Positions 14,263 through 23,413 of a stretch of 64,000 bases of DNA are shown here, piece after piece. The stretch is taken from assembly GCA_963702195.1 (NCBI GenBank), contig OY969725.1, positions 1 through 64,000 on the forward strand. Direction: 5' to 3'. Within the stretch, counting starts at the first letter, position 1, and the number at the start of each line of letters is the position of its first letter. A program made the position numbers and the translations under genes. The notes beneath the pieces are model-generated. The model worked only from the letters and a program-made list of their open reading frames with translations, had not been told where the DNA came from and did not search any database. The DNA is from AC-56 sp963702195 (lineage in GTDB: Bacteria; Actinomycetota; Thermoleophilia; Solirubrobacterales; 70-9).

Positions 14263-16758
14263 GTGGCAAGCCAAGCCCGAACCGGCGGCGAGTCGAAGCC
14301 CGCCGCCAAGAAGACGCCGCGAAAGAACACGGCCCCAAACGCCAAGCCCGGCACCCGCGGGCGCGCGGCGAGCGACGGCTACAGCGCCAAGGACATCACC
14401 GTCCTCGAGGGGCTCGAGGCCGTCCGCCTGCGTCCCGGGATGTACATCGGGTCGACCGGCCCGCGAGGGCTGCACCACCTCGTCTACGAGGTGGTCGACA
14501 ACTCGGTTGACGAAGCGATCGCCGGCTATTGCGATCAGGTCAGCGTCATCCTTCATCCGGACAACAGCGTCACCGTCGCGGATGACGGTCGCGGCATCCC
14601 CGTCGAGGAGCACGAGAAGGAGAAGCGGCCGGCGGCCGAGGTCGTGATGACGACTCTCCACGCCGGCGGCAAGTTCGGCGACGGCGGTGGCTACAAGGTC
14701 TCGGGCGGCCTGCACGGGGTCGGCGTCTCCGTCGTCAATGCCCTGTCGGAGCGGCTCCGGCTCGAGGTCCGCCGCGACGGCTACGCGTGGGAGCAGCTGT
14801 ATGAGCGCGGAGCGCCGCAGGGTGAGCTCACGCGCGGCTCGAAGACGAAGGAAACAGGGACGACGATCACGTTCCTCCCGGATGCCGAGGTGTTCGAGGA
14901 GGTGGACTTCGACTACCAGACACTGGTTGAGCGCCTCCGGGAGACGGCCTTCCTGACCCGGAACCTGCGCATCGAGCTCATCGACGAGCGCGGCGCCGGT
15001 CAGAAGGAGACCTTCCAGTACGAGGGCGGCATCGTCGACTTCGTGGCCCACCTCAACGAGAACAAGGACGTGCTGCACCGCAAGACCGTCTACTTCGACA
15101 ACGAGACCGACGACGGTCAGGTCGAGGTCGCGATGCAGTGGAACGCGTCCTACCAGGAGTCGATCTTCACCTTCGCGAACAACATCAACACCCACGAGGG
15201 CGGTTCGCATCTGTCCGGCTTCCGCTCGGCGCTCACCCGCACCCTGAACGCCTACGCGCGCGAGAAGGGCCTGCTGAAGGAGAAGGACGCGAACCTGAGC
15301 GGCGAGGACGTCCGCGAGGGCCTCACCGCGGTTATCTCGGTGAAGCTTCGCGATCCGCAGTTCGAGGGCCAGACGAAGACCAAGCTCGGCAACCCGCCCG
15401 TCGAGGGCCTGGTCAAGGAGACGGTCAACCGCAAGCTCGGCGAGTTCCTGGAGGAGAATCCCGGTGAGGGTCGCCGAATCCTCCAGAAGGCGGTCGACGC
15501 CGCGCGCGCCCGCGAGGCCGCGCGCAAGGCCAGGGATCTGACGCGGCGCAAGTCAGCGCTCGAGAACTCGACCCTGCCGGGGAAGCTCGCCGACTGCTCG
15601 GTCAAGGATCCGGCGCTGGCGGAGCTGTTCGTCGTCGAGGGCGATTCCGCGGGTGGCTCGGCGAAGCAGGCGCGCGACCGCAACACCCAGGCCGTGCTCC
15701 CGCTGCGGGGCAAGATCATCAACGCCGAGAAGAACCGAATCGACAAGGTGCTCTCGAACCAGGAGATCCAGGCGCTGATCACGGCGATCGGCACCGGGAT
15801 CCACGACGAGTTCAACCTCGAGGACCTGCGGTACCACAAGGTCGTGTTGATGACCGACGCCGACGTCGACGGCGCGCACATCCGGACGCTGATCCTCACC
15901 TTTCTCTACCGCCAGATGCCGGATCTGTTCGAGGGGGGTTACGTCTACATCGCCAAGCCGCCCCTCTACGGCGTCAAGAACGGCAAGCACGAGATCTACA
16001 TCGAGAAGGAGTCCGAGCTCGAGGAGCTTCTTCTGCGCGACAAGCTCGAGAAGTTCTCGTACACGAACGGCTCGGCCAAGAAGCGCTCGTGGACATCCGC
16101 TCGCTGGCAGCGGTTCACCCGTGACTTCAAGGAGTACGACGGCTGGACCGCGGCCCTGCAGGCGACGTTCGGCCACGAGGCGGTGAGCTTCCTGCTCGAA
16201 TCCCAGATCCTCGACGAGGGCGCGGCGAGCATCGCGGGCGTCCGCAAGCTCATCGAGCAACCCGATCCCGAGGAGGAGCCGTTCGAGACCGCGGTCGCCT
16301 TGGCCAGCGACTCGGAGATCGTGATCAAGGCGATCCACCGCGCCAGCGGGCTCGCGCGCACTCACCGGCTCGCGGCCGATCTCTTCAAGTCGACCGAGTA
16401 CCGCCGGCTCGCCGAGGTGCACGCGAAGCTGGTCAAGCAGGTCGGGCGCCCGCCCTTCCAGGTGACGCTCGGCGCCAAGCAGCGCGAGGCGCTGTCGTTT
16501 GGGGAGCTGCGGCAGGTGACGCTCGACCTGGCGAAGGAGGGCATGAGCCTCCAGCGCTTCAAGGGCCTCGGCGAGATGGACGCCGAGGAGCTCCGTGAGA
16601 CCACGATGGATCCGGAGTCGCGCACCCTGCAGCGGGTGACGATCGAGGACGCCGCTACCGCCGAGCGCCTGTTCACGGACCTGATGGGTGACAGCGTCGA
16701 GCCGCGGAAGATCTTCATCGAGCGGCACGCCAAGGAGGTCCGCTTCCTCGATGTCTGA
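14263..16758 (+). CDS. gyrB: DNA gyrase subunit B, with large Toprim-region insertion
   Basis: The 831-residue ATPase subunit of gyrase starts at GTG 14263 behind GAGAGGA. It has the GHKL ATPase domain (V-D-N-S-V-D-E-A near residue 83 and G-G-L-H-G-V-G-V-S), a transducer domain, and Toprim motifs E-G-D-S-A-G-G and D-A-D-V-D-G-A-H-I. About 165 extra residues (roughly 585-750) lie between Toprim and the C-terminal G-E-M-D-A-E-E-L block, resembling the insertion of Gram-negative GyrB. Typical actinobacterial GyrB is about 650-690 residues. The N-terminal 30 residues are a basic, disordered extension. Confidence 0.95.
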   Translation: MASQARTGGESKPAAKKTPRKNTAPNAKPGTRGRAASDGYSAKDITVLEGLEAVRLRPGMYIGSTGPRGLHHLVYEVVDNSVDEAIAGYCDQVSVILHPDNSVTVADDGRGIPVEEHEKEKRPAAEVVMTTLHAGGKFGDGGGYKVSGGLHGVGVSVVNALSERLRLEVRRDGYAWEQLYERGAPQGELTRGSKTKETGTTITFLPDAEVFEEVDFDYQTLVERLRETAFLTRNLRIELIDERGAGQKETFQYEGGIVDFVAHLNENKDVLHRKTVYFDNETDDGQVEVAMQWNASYQESIFTFANNINTHEGGSHLSGFRSALTRTLNAYAREKGLLKEKDANLSGEDVREGLTAVISVKLRDPQFEGQTKTKLGNPPVEGLVKETVNRKLGEFLEENPGEGRRILQKAVDAARAREAARKARDLTRRKSALENSTLPGKLADCSVKDPALAELFVVEGDSAGGSAKQARDRNTQAVLPLRGKIINAEKNRIDKVLSNQEIQALITAIGTGIHDEFNLEDLRYHKVVLMTDADVDGAHIRTLILTFLYRQMPDLFEGGYVYIAKPPLYGVKNGKHEIYIEKESELEELLLRDKLEKFSYTNGSAKKRSWTSARWQRFTRDFKEYDGWTAALQATFGHEAVSFLLESQILDEGAASIAGVRKLIEQPDPEEEPFETAVALASDSEIVIKAIHRASGLARTHRLAADLFKSTEYRRLAEVHAKLVKQVGRPPFQVTLGAKQREALSFGELRQVTLDLAKEGMSLQRFKGLGEMDAEELRETTMDPESRTLQRVTIEDAATAERLFTDLMGDSVEPRKIFIERHAKEVRFLDV

Positions 16759-16772
16759 TCGGAGGCACTGAC

Positions 16773-19349
16773 ATGGAGGGTTCGCTCGACGCCCTCACCG
16801 GCCGCATAGAGGACCGCCAGCTCGAGCAGGAGATGCGCTCCTCCTACCTCGATTACGCGATGAGCGTGATCGTGGGCCGCGCCCTGCCCGACGTCCGCGA
16901 CGGGTTGAAGCCCGTGCATCGCCGCGTCCTTTACGCGATGCACGACTTGGGCCTGCAGCCGAACCGTCCGTTTCGGAAGTCCGCGTTCATCGTCGGCGAG
17001 GTGATGGGCAAGTACCACCCGCACGGCGACCAGGCGATCTACGACACCCTGGTGCGGATGGCGCAGGAGTTCTCGCTGCGCAACCCGCTCGTCGACGGCA
17101 AGGGCAACTTCGGGTCGATCGACGACGACCCGGCGGCCGCGATGCGCTACACCGAGGCCCGCCTCGACCGGCTCGCAACGGAGATGCTCCGCGACATCGA
17201 GGCCGAGACCGTCGATTTCGGCCCCAACTACGACGAGAAGGCGCAGGAGCCGCTGGTGCTGCCGGCGCGATTCCCGAATCTGCTCGTCAACGGGTCAGCG
17301 GGGATCGCCGTGGGCATGGCGACCAACATTCCGCCCCACAACCTCACCGAGGTCGCCGCGGCGGTCACGGCGTACATCGACAACCCGGACATCGACCTGG
17401 CCGGTCTGATGGAGCACGTGAAGGGCCCGGACTTCCCCGGCGGCGCGCTGATCATGCGCGGCGAGGGAATCCGCGACGCCTACGCGTCCGGGCGCGGCTC
17501 GATCAAGGTCCGCGCGAAGGCCCACATCGAGCCGATGAAGGGCGGCAAGGAGGCGATCATCGTCTCCGAGCTGCCGTTCATGGTCAAGAAGGGCGGCGAC
17601 GGCGGGCTGATCCAGAAGATCGCCGATCTCGTCCGCGAGAAGAAGGTCACCGGGATCTCCGACCTCCGCGACGAGTCGGACCGCTCGGGGATGCGGCTGG
17701 TGATCGAGGTCAAGCGAGGCGAGGTCTCCAAGGCGGTCCTCAACCAGCTCTACAAGCGCACCCAGATGCAGACGAGCTTCGGTGTGAACATGGTCGCGCT
17801 CGTGGACAACGTCCCCCGCACGCTGGGGCTGCGCGAGCTGATTCACCACTACGTCGTCCACCAGCGCGAGGTCATCACCCGGCGGACTCAGCATCAGCTG
17901 CGTCAGGCCGAGGCGCGGGCCCACATCCTCGAGGGGCTCCTGATCGCGCTCGACAACCTGGACGAGGTCATTGCGCTCATTCGCGGCTCGAAGGACCCCG
18001 AGTCGGCCCGCACCGGCCTGATCGACCGGTTCGAGCTCTCGGAGGAGCAGGCGCAGGCGATTCTCGACATGCGCCTGCAGCGCCTGACCGCGCTCGAGTC
18101 GGACAAGGTCCGGTCCGAGCACGCGGAGCTCGTCAAGACGATTGCCGAGCTGCGAGCGATCCTCGGCGACGAGTCCCGTATCGACGGCCTGATCAAGGAC
18201 GAGCTCGCCGAAGTCGCCGATCGCTATGGCGACGAGCGCCGCTCGGAGATCACGTTCGCCGAGGGCGACGTCGACATCGAGGACATGATCGCCGACCAGC
18301 AGATGGTGATCTCGATCACCCACTCCGGCTACGTCAAGCGGCTGCCGCTCGCGACTTACCGCCAGCAGCGGCGTGGTGGGATCGGGGTCATGGGGATGAA
18401 TCTCAAGGAAGGGGATTACATCGAGCACCTCCACATCTGCTCGACGCACGACTGGATGCTGTTCTTCACCAACCGCGGGAAGGTGTACCGCCTGAAGGTC
18501 TACGAGCTTCCCGAGGGGGCCCGCACGTCCAAGGGCAGGGCGCTCGTGAACGTCCTGCCGCTCCGCGATGGAGAGCGGGTCATGGCCGTGAAGCCCACCC
18601 GGAACTTCTCCGAGGGCAAGTACCTGGCCTTCGCGACCGCCAAGGGGATGGTGAAGAAGACCGAGTTCCCCGCCTACAACACGCCGATCCGCGCCGACGG
18701 CATCATCGCGATCAAGATCCGCGACGGCGACGAGCTCGTCCAGGTCCGCCTCACCTCCGGCAACGACGACCTGCTGATGGTGTCGAAGTCCGGGCACGCG
18801 TCCCGCTTCAGCGAGAAGGCGGTGCGGCCCATGGGACGCGACACGTCCGGCGTCAAGGGCATGAACGTCGCCGACAAGGTGAACGGAGTGCAGAACCGCG
18901 TCCTGACCATGGACGTCGCACGCGACGACGCCGAGCTCTTCGTCGTCACCGAGAACGGCTATGGCAAGCGCACGGCGGTATCGGATTACCCGGTGAAGGG
19001 ACGCGGGACGAAGGGCGTGCTGACCATGAAGCTGACCGAGAAGAAGGGCGGTCTCGCGGGAGCGCTGATCGTACGGGAGCATCAGGACCTGCTGTTCATC
19101 TCCGAGAACGGGATGGTGCAGCGCACCAACGCCGGCGGGATCTCGCAGATGGGCCGCGCCACGCAGGGCGTGCGGGTGATGAACCTGCGCGACGACGATC
19201 GGGTGAGCGCGGTGGCGCTGGTGGTCGAGTCGAGCGCGTCCGTGGCAGACGAGGCGTCCGCGGTCGAAGAGGCCGGCGAGCCCACCGTGAAGGCGACGAA
19301 GGACGGCGCCTCGGCGGACGGGGCCGGCCCGGAGGACGGCTCGGGCTAG
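16773..19349 (+). CDS. gyrA: DNA gyrase subunit A
   Basis: The 858-residue subunit carries the catalytic Tyr at residue 126 (M-R-Y-T-E-A-R) and the GyrA box Q-R-R-G-G-I-G near residue 532, which defines gyrase rather than topoisomerase IV. The quinolone-determining loop reads H-P-H-G-D-Q-A-I-Y-D. The position equivalent to E. coli Ser83 is Gln, while Asp87 is kept. Six beta-pinwheel blades follow. The last 35 residues are acidic and Ala-rich. A GGAGG site lies in the 14-bp gap after gyrB. Confidence 0.96.
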   Translation: MEGSLDALTGRIEDRQLEQEMRSSYLDYAMSVIVGRALPDVRDGLKPVHRRVLYAMHDLGLQPNRPFRKSAFIVGEVMGKYHPHGDQAIYDTLVRMAQEFSLRNPLVDGKGNFGSIDDDPAAAMRYTEARLDRLATEMLRDIEAETVDFGPNYDEKAQEPLVLPARFPNLLVNGSAGIAVGMATNIPPHNLTEVAAAVTAYIDNPDIDLAGLMEHVKGPDFPGGALIMRGEGIRDAYASGRGSIKVRAKAHIEPMKGGKEAIIVSELPFMVKKGGDGGLIQKIADLVREKKVTGISDLRDESDRSGMRLVIEVKRGEVSKAVLNQLYKRTQMQTSFGVNMVALVDNVPRTLGLRELIHHYVVHQREVITRRTQHQLRQAEARAHILEGLLIALDNLDEVIALIRGSKDPESARTGLIDRFELSEEQAQAILDMRLQRLTALESDKVRSEHAELVKTIAELRAILGDESRIDGLIKDELAEVADRYGDERRSEITFAEGDVDIEDMIADQQMVISITHSGYVKRLPLATYRQQRRGGIGVMGMNLKEGDYIEHLHICSTHDWMLFFTNRGKVYRLKVYELPEGARTSKGRALVNVLPLRDGERVMAVKPTRNFSEGKYLAFATAKGMVKKTEFPAYNTPIRADGIIAIKIRDGDELVQVRLTSGNDDLLMVSKSGHASRFSEKAVRPMGRDTSGVKGMNVADKVNGVQNRVLTMDVARDDAELFVVTENGYGKRTAVSDYPVKGRGTKGVLTMKLTEKKGGLAGALIVREHQDLLFISENGMVQRTNAGGISQMGRATQGVRVMNLRDDDRVSAVALVVESSASVADEASAVEEAGEPTVKATKDGASADGAGPEDGSG

Positions 19350-19364
19350 ATAGGCTGCCGCGCG

Positions 19365-20219
19365 GTGAAAGAGCTGCGCGGTCGCAACGCCCTCGTCACC
19401 GGCGCCGGTGGCGGCCTCGGGGCCTACATCGCGCGGGCGCTCGCGGCGGAGGGCGTGAATCTCGCGCTCACCGACCTTCCCGAGGCATCGGTGGATGGTC
19501 TCTCGGCCGAGCTCCGCACGCGTGGCGTCCAGGTCGAGCACGCCCCCGCTGACCTCAGCGATCGAGACGAGCGCCGACGGGTTGCCGCGTGGGCCGCGGA
19601 CGCCCTCGGGCCGGTCGACATCCTCGTCAACAACGCCGGCGTCGAGTTCGGCGGGCCCTATCTCGACACGAGCTCGGAGGAGCTGGAGCTGACCGTCGCG
19701 GTCAACCTGCTGGCCGTGATGGACATGACACGTCTGCTGGTCCCGGGGATGCTCGAGCGCCGCCGCGGACACGTGGTCAACATGGCCTCGCTCGCCGGCA
19801 AGCTCCCGCCGCCACAGCTCGCCTCGTATGGGGCGACGAAGCACGGCGTGGTCGGGTTCACGGCCTCGGTGCGCGCCGAGCTCGCCGACGACCCGGTCGG
19901 CTTCTCGGCGATCTGTCCCGGGTTCGTGGGCCGGGTGGGGATGTTCGGACGCATCGAGCCCTACATCGAGGGCGAGTCGGGCCCGATGGGCACCGTGCCG
20001 CCTGAGCGGGTGGGGGACGCGGTCGTGCGCGCGATCACCGACGACGTCGGCGAGATCATCGTCAACGCCCGACCCGTCAAGCCGATCATCCTGTTGAACG
20101 CGATCGCGCCCGCGACCGCCGGGCGGCTCTCCCGGCTGCGCCCGATGCGTGAGTTCGCCGAGCGCATGGCCAGGGCCCGCGAGCGCTTCGACGCAGCCGA
20201 GGCACGCCGCCCGGACTAG
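19365..20219 (+). CDS. Short-chain dehydrogenase/reductase
   Basis: The 284-residue classical SDR binds NAD(P) through T-G-A-G-G-G-L-G-A (about residues 11-19), has N-N-A-G near residue 88, and a catalytic Y-G-A-T-K. The substrate is unknown. GTG 19365 lies 15 bp after gyrA, so it may be transcribed with the gyrase genes. The C-terminal 40 residues are Arg-rich and could be peripheral to the membrane. Confidence 0.85.
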   Translation: MKELRGRNALVTGAGGGLGAYIARALAAEGVNLALTDLPEASVDGLSAELRTRGVQVEHAPADLSDRDERRRVAAWAADALGPVDILVNNAGVEFGGPYLDTSSEELELTVAVNLLAVMDMTRLLVPGMLERRRGHVVNMASLAGKLPPPQLASYGATKHGVVGFTASVRAELADDPVGFSAICPGFVGRVGMFGRIEPYIEGESGPMGTVPPERVGDAVVRAITDDVGEIIVNARPVKPIILLNAIAPATAGRLSRLRPMREFAERMARARERFDAAEARRPD

Positions 20220-20276
20220 TACGCAACCGGCGCGTCTGCTTCAATCGTCGTACCAGAGAAAGGAGGTGGTCCTAAC

Positions 20277-20321
20277 TTGTCTGACTTGTTTTTTGGGACG
20301 CTGGAGGTGCAGGGCCGCTAG
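20277..20321 (+). CDS. 14-residue micro-ORF behind an extended Shine-Dalgarno
   Basis: A TTG-initiated ORF encodes M-S-D-L-F-F-G-T-L-E-V-Q-G-R. Bases 20257-20272 can form 16 consecutive pairs, one of them G-U, with the 3' tail of 16S rRNA. The spacing to TTG is 10 nt from the GGAGG core. The peptide is too short to assign; it could be a functional micropeptide or a leader. The exceptional ribosome site is what supports translation. Confidence 0.45.
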   Translation: MSDLFFGTLEVQGR

Positions 20322-20499
20322 GTGGCGGCTAGCCGGTGATCGCACACCGGCTGAGACAGGTCAGGCGGCATGGTCGCCGCTCTGATCAGTGCGGGCCACC
20401 CGGCGAATCCACCCCGGGCACCGGCGAGAGGGGGAGGCGAGGAGCTACGTCCCGCCCCGCCACGAGATCCTCCACTCGTTTCCAACCCGCACCTTTGAG

Positions 20500-20527
20500 C
20501 GAAGGGCCGCCTGCGGGCGGCCCTTCG
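20500..20527. terminator. 12-bp hairpin terminator, probably bidirectional
   Basis: A perfect 12-bp stem, CGAAGGGCCGCC / GGCGGCCCTTCG, is closed by a TGCG (UNCG-type) tetraloop. It lies 11 bp from the HNH stop and ends both the leftward HNH transcript and any rightward small RNA. T-runs are weak on both sides. Confidence 0.7.
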
Positions 20528-20538
20528 TCGTTCAGTCG

Positions 20539-21174
20539 CTACGCGGCAACGATGTACGGCTCCCAGGCCACCGGGATCCGCGGGCTGGCCAGCTGGATGA
20601 AGACCGTTGGCCCCGGGGGCCGCGGGTTGGAGCGGGGGTGCATGCGTGCCTCGCGCGGGGTCATGCTGCCCTTCTTCCGGTTGCACGGTGCGCACGAGGC
20701 GACGATGTTCTCCCAAACGGACTGGCCGCCGCGACTGCGCGGGATCACGTGGTCCACGGTCAGCCCCGCGGTCTGGCGGCCGCAGTACTGGCAGGTCCAG
20801 GCGTCGCGGGCGAGGACGGCCTTGCGGGTGATCTTGCGGCGATGCACGTCGCGCGGGACACGCACGTAGCGCACCAGCCGGATCACGCAGGGGCGCTCGA
20901 AGGTGAGGCGCTCCGAGTGGAGGGCGCCCTCGCCGCGCTCGAGGATCTCAGCGCGGTCCTTCAGGACGAGCACCGTGGCGCGGCGAACGTTGCAGACGTT
21001 GATCGGCTCGTAGCTCGCATTGAGGACAAGCACCCGGCTGCCGATCCCAACATGTCCGTTGTGGCCGTTGTGCGCGCCGTTTCCGTTGTGCGCGGCGTAG
21101 GCAATCCCGCCGGGCCCCGAAGTCCCTGCGCTCCGAAGCCCTACGTGAGGAGGGTCGTCCGCCGCCCTGTCCAT
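20539..21174 (-). CDS. HNH endonuclease family protein
   Basis: The 211-residue protein has the HNH zinc-finger nuclease motif: C-Q-Y-C-G-R, D-H-V-I-P-R-S-R-G-G, W-E-N-I-V and C-A-P-C-N-R-K-K-G. The preceding domain (V-L-N-A-S-Y-E-P-I-N-V) is typical of the stand-alone HNH genes found singly in many actinobacterial chromosomes. The first 45 residues are Gly/His/Asn-rich, with a repeated H-N-G pattern. A role in DNA or RNA processing is inferred from the motif. Confidence 0.85.
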   Translation of the reverse strand: MDRAADDPPHVGLRSAGTSGPGGIAYAAHNGNGAHNGHNGHVGIGSRVLVLNASYEPINVCNVRRATVLVLKDRAEILERGEGALHSERLTFERPCVIRLVRYVRVPRDVHRRKITRKAVLARDAWTCQYCGRQTAGLTVDHVIPRSRGGQSVWENIVASCAPCNRKKGSMTPREARMHPRSNPRPPGPTVFIQLASPRIPVAWEPYIVAA

Positions 21175-21240
21175 AGCGCCACGATTGTAGACATAGGCCC
21201 AGTCCGGCCCCGGGGTCCCGCGATGGCGACGACGGGCGTC

Positions 21241-22101
21241 TCAGGCGCCCGGCACGCCCTTCGCCGCGATCGGGTAGCTGCCCAGGATTCGCACCGACTC
21301 CGCCTTGCCGCGCAGCGCCTCGATCGCCCCGGCGACCGCAGGGTCCCGCTCCTTGCCCTCGAGGTCGCAGAAGAACATGTAGCGGCCCAGCCCCTGGCGG
21401 AGCGGCCGGGACTCGATGCGGGTGAGGTTGACGTCCCGGCTCGAGAACTCGGTCAGCGCCTCGACGAGGGCCCCCGGGTGGTCGGCGCCGAGCTCGGAGA
21501 AGACCAGGGTGGTCCGCCAGGGGCCCTCACCCGTGGGCTCGGTGCCCTCCCGGGCGATCCACACGAACCGGGTCACGTTGTCCGGGCTGTCCTCGACTCC
21601 GTCGCGGAGCACGACACAGTCGTAGATCGGTGCAGCCGAGGCAGCACCGAGTGCCGCCCACGGCTCGTACGCCCCCGCCACCGAGCGAACTGCCTCGGCG
21701 GTGCTCTGGGCGGCACGCACCCTGGCATGAGGGAGTTGCTCGCGCAGAAAGCGCGCGCATTGCGCGCTTGCCTGCGGATGCGACAGGACGACGGCGATCC
21801 GGTCCAGGGGGACGCCCTCGCGGGCGATCAAGCTGTGGCGGATCGCGTGGTCGTGCTCTCCGGTGATCGCCACCCCCGGCGCCTCGAAGGCGAGCGTGTC
21901 CAGCGTCGAGCGGACCGAGCCCTCGATCGAGTTCTCGAAGGGCACAAGGGCGCGGTCGGCCACGCCCTCGACCACCGCGCGAATCGCGGCATAGACGGTG
22001 GGGCGGGGCTGGGGGTCGATGTCGGCGTTCGCCGCCGCCGCGAGCAGAGCGTCCTCCGAGAAGGTGCCCGCCGGTCCTAGAAACGCGATTCGCAGCGCCA
22101 T
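21241..22101 (-). CDS. pheA: Prephenate dehydratase
   Basis: The 286-residue enzyme converts prephenate to phenylpyruvate for phenylalanine synthesis. The periplasmic-binding-like catalytic domain begins with F-L-G-P-A-G-T-F-S-E and includes the T-R-F motif (N-V-T-R-F). A C-terminal ACT domain with an E-S-R-P motif provides allosteric Phe binding. ATG 22101 gives the normal N terminus; the open frame extends to 22134 without benefit. Confidence 0.92.
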   Translation of the reverse strand: MALRIAFLGPAGTFSEDALLAAAANADIDPQPRPTVYAAIRAVVEGVADRALVPFENSIEGSVRSTLDTLAFEAPGVAITGEHDHAIRHSLIAREGVPLDRIAVVLSHPQASAQCARFLREQLPHARVRAAQSTAEAVRSVAGAYEPWAALGAASAAPIYDCVVLRDGVEDSPDNVTRFVWIAREGTEPTGEGPWRTTLVFSELGADHPGALVEALTEFSSRDVNLTRIESRPLRQGLGRYMFFCDLEGKERDPAVAGAIEALRGKAESVRILGSYPIAAKGVPGA

Positions 22102-22131
22102 CAGCCGCGGAAGAATACGGGCACGGCACGG

Positions 22132-22170
22132 CACCAGCCAGTTTCGGGGCCGAAGCCCCTCACCGGAATA
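22132..22170. repeat. REP-like hairpin repeat, copy 1
   Basis: About 40 bp here match 24951-24991 at about 36 positions, starting CACCAGCCAGTTTCGGGG. It contains a short GGGGC/GCCCC hairpin. It lies between the pheA start and the next leftward gene. Confidence 0.5.
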
Positions 22171-22175
22171 TCTGG

Positions 22176-23255
22176 CTAGTGGAAGGTGAGCTGGTAGGTG
22201 AAGCGGTTGTTGGTGGTGATCTGCTCGCCTTGCACCGGGTTCACCGTGACCTCCAGGGTCAGCGGCGTCTTCCGGGGCGGAGAGGGCTTGATCGGCAGGA
22301 CCGCCGTCTGGCTCGAGCCGGCAGCGATCGAGCCGATGGTCTTGGTCCCCTGGATCGTCTGCGGGCCGCCGGTCAGGCTGAAGCTTACGCCGACGCCCTT
22401 CTCGTCGACGCTCCCCTGATTGGAGACCTGGACGTTGAGCTGCGCACCGCTCGTGCCACCGCGTACCGTCGCGGGGGTGTCCTGGTTCAGCAGGACGTCA
22501 CCGGGCTTGACCACCGTCTGGACGATTGCCACGCCATGCGATCCCTTCGACGCCTGGGCGCCGCTCGAGATCGCCGACAGCGCCGTCGACACCTGGAGTG
22601 GGTCGAGCCACCGGGTCGGGTCGGTCATGAACACGCTGTCCGGGGCCTTCTCGTCGATGCCCTGGTTCTTGAGCTCGGCATCGATCTGGCCCTGCGCTTG
22701 CTTGTAGAGCACGTCGCTGGCCAGGAAGTACTGCATGTAGTCCGAGATCGAGGAGATGGCCTTGTTGCGCGCCGGCCCCGGGTTTCCGAGCGCAGTGGAC
22801 ATCTCGTCCGAGATCCCGGTCAGGGCCTGGGCACGGAGCCGGTAGGCGAGCTCGAGCTCGTTCTGGGCGTCACTCAACTCACCTGGAGTGTCGAGCCCGT
22901 CGACCCGGCTCGCGAGGTTCTCGGCCGTGCCGCGGTCGGCGGCGATCTCCGACCTGAACTCGACCGCGCTGTCGGTCCCCGGATCGCTCAGCTTGCCGAA
23001 GAAGTCACCGGAGAGCTGGCTGGTCTGCGACGTGATCGCGTTCAGGTCCGAGACGTAGTTCTCGAAGCTTCGCGTCTTCCGTGCGTCCAGGCACCCCTTG
23101 ATCCCCAGGACGATCAGGATCAGGATCACCACGAAGACGCCGATCCCGAGGGCTCGGCGCAGGAGGATCTGCCGCTGGCGATCGGAGCCGCGCCGGGAAG
23201 GCGGCCGTCCGCCGCCGGTGGGTGGTGCCAGTTCGTCCTCGTCGGGGAATGCCAA
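22176..23255 (-). CDS. Membrane-anchored extracytoplasmic protein, CARDB-like C terminus
   Basis: The 359-residue protein has a basic, Pro-rich cytoplasmic N terminus and a single membrane segment at about residues 34-54. A mostly helical extracytoplasmic region follows (about 60-230). The C-terminal beta-rich domain (about 245-359) resembles CARDB/DUF11-type Ig-like folds, with V-S-N-Q-G-S-V and T-N-N-R-F-T-Y. The function is not recognised. It is divergent from the neighbouring membrane kinase gene, which suggests an envelope role. Confidence 0.7.
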   Translation of the reverse strand: MAFPDEDELAPPTGGGRPPSRRGSDRQRQILLRRALGIGVFVVILILIVLGIKGCLDARKTRSFENYVSDLNAITSQTSQLSGDFFGKLSDPGTDSAVEFRSEIAADRGTAENLASRVDGLDTPGELSDAQNELELAYRLRAQALTGISDEMSTALGNPGPARNKAISSISDYMQYFLASDVLYKQAQGQIDAELKNQGIDEKAPDSVFMTDPTRWLDPLQVSTALSAISSGAQASKGSHGVAIVQTVVKPGDVLLNQDTPATVRGGTSGAQLNVQVSNQGSVDEKGVGVSFSLTGGPQTIQGTKTIGSIAAGSSQTAVLPIKPSPPRKTPLTLEVTVNPVQGEQITTNNRFTYQLTFH

Positions 23256-23413
23256 AGCTCAGCCCCTTCAGGGGTGTGCCTTCAAGGCGCAAGAGTATGA
23301 CCTGTGCCGGCCCTCACCGGCGAGGTGCTCCTCCCGCATGCGAGCTTGCGAAGCGCGGCAGGTTAGCTTGCGCGGGCGGCGAAGCCTAAGCCGGAATGGT
23401 CGGTGAGGTAGTG

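Larger units (their letters stand above)
20257..20527 (+). ncRNA. Candidate stand-alone structured transcript with micro-ORF
   Basis: The interval between the SDR gene and the HNH gene (which points the other way) has no ordinary gene. It begins with a 16-nt Shine-Dalgarno sequence, contains a 14-codon ORF, then an 8-bp hairpin (20331-20352), a GGCG/CGCC hairpin around 20364-20378 and a GC-rich stretch, and ends in a strong terminator. This layout suggests a small, possibly dual-function RNA. The 5' end is not known and no promoter is clear, so the transcript is inferred. Confidence 0.35.

Noticed and set aside
17295..19844. 849-codon ORF antisense to gyrA
   Set aside because: Typical high-GC shadow of a strongly biased gene: His/Arg/Asp-rich, no domain, no ribosome site.
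20345..20420. TPP-riboswitch-like pieces (CTGAGA at 20351 and CTGATC at 20382, followed by GGCGAA)
   Set aside because: Order and spacing resemble a THI box only loosely, the P1/P2 pairing cannot be drawn, and no thiamine gene follows on that strand.
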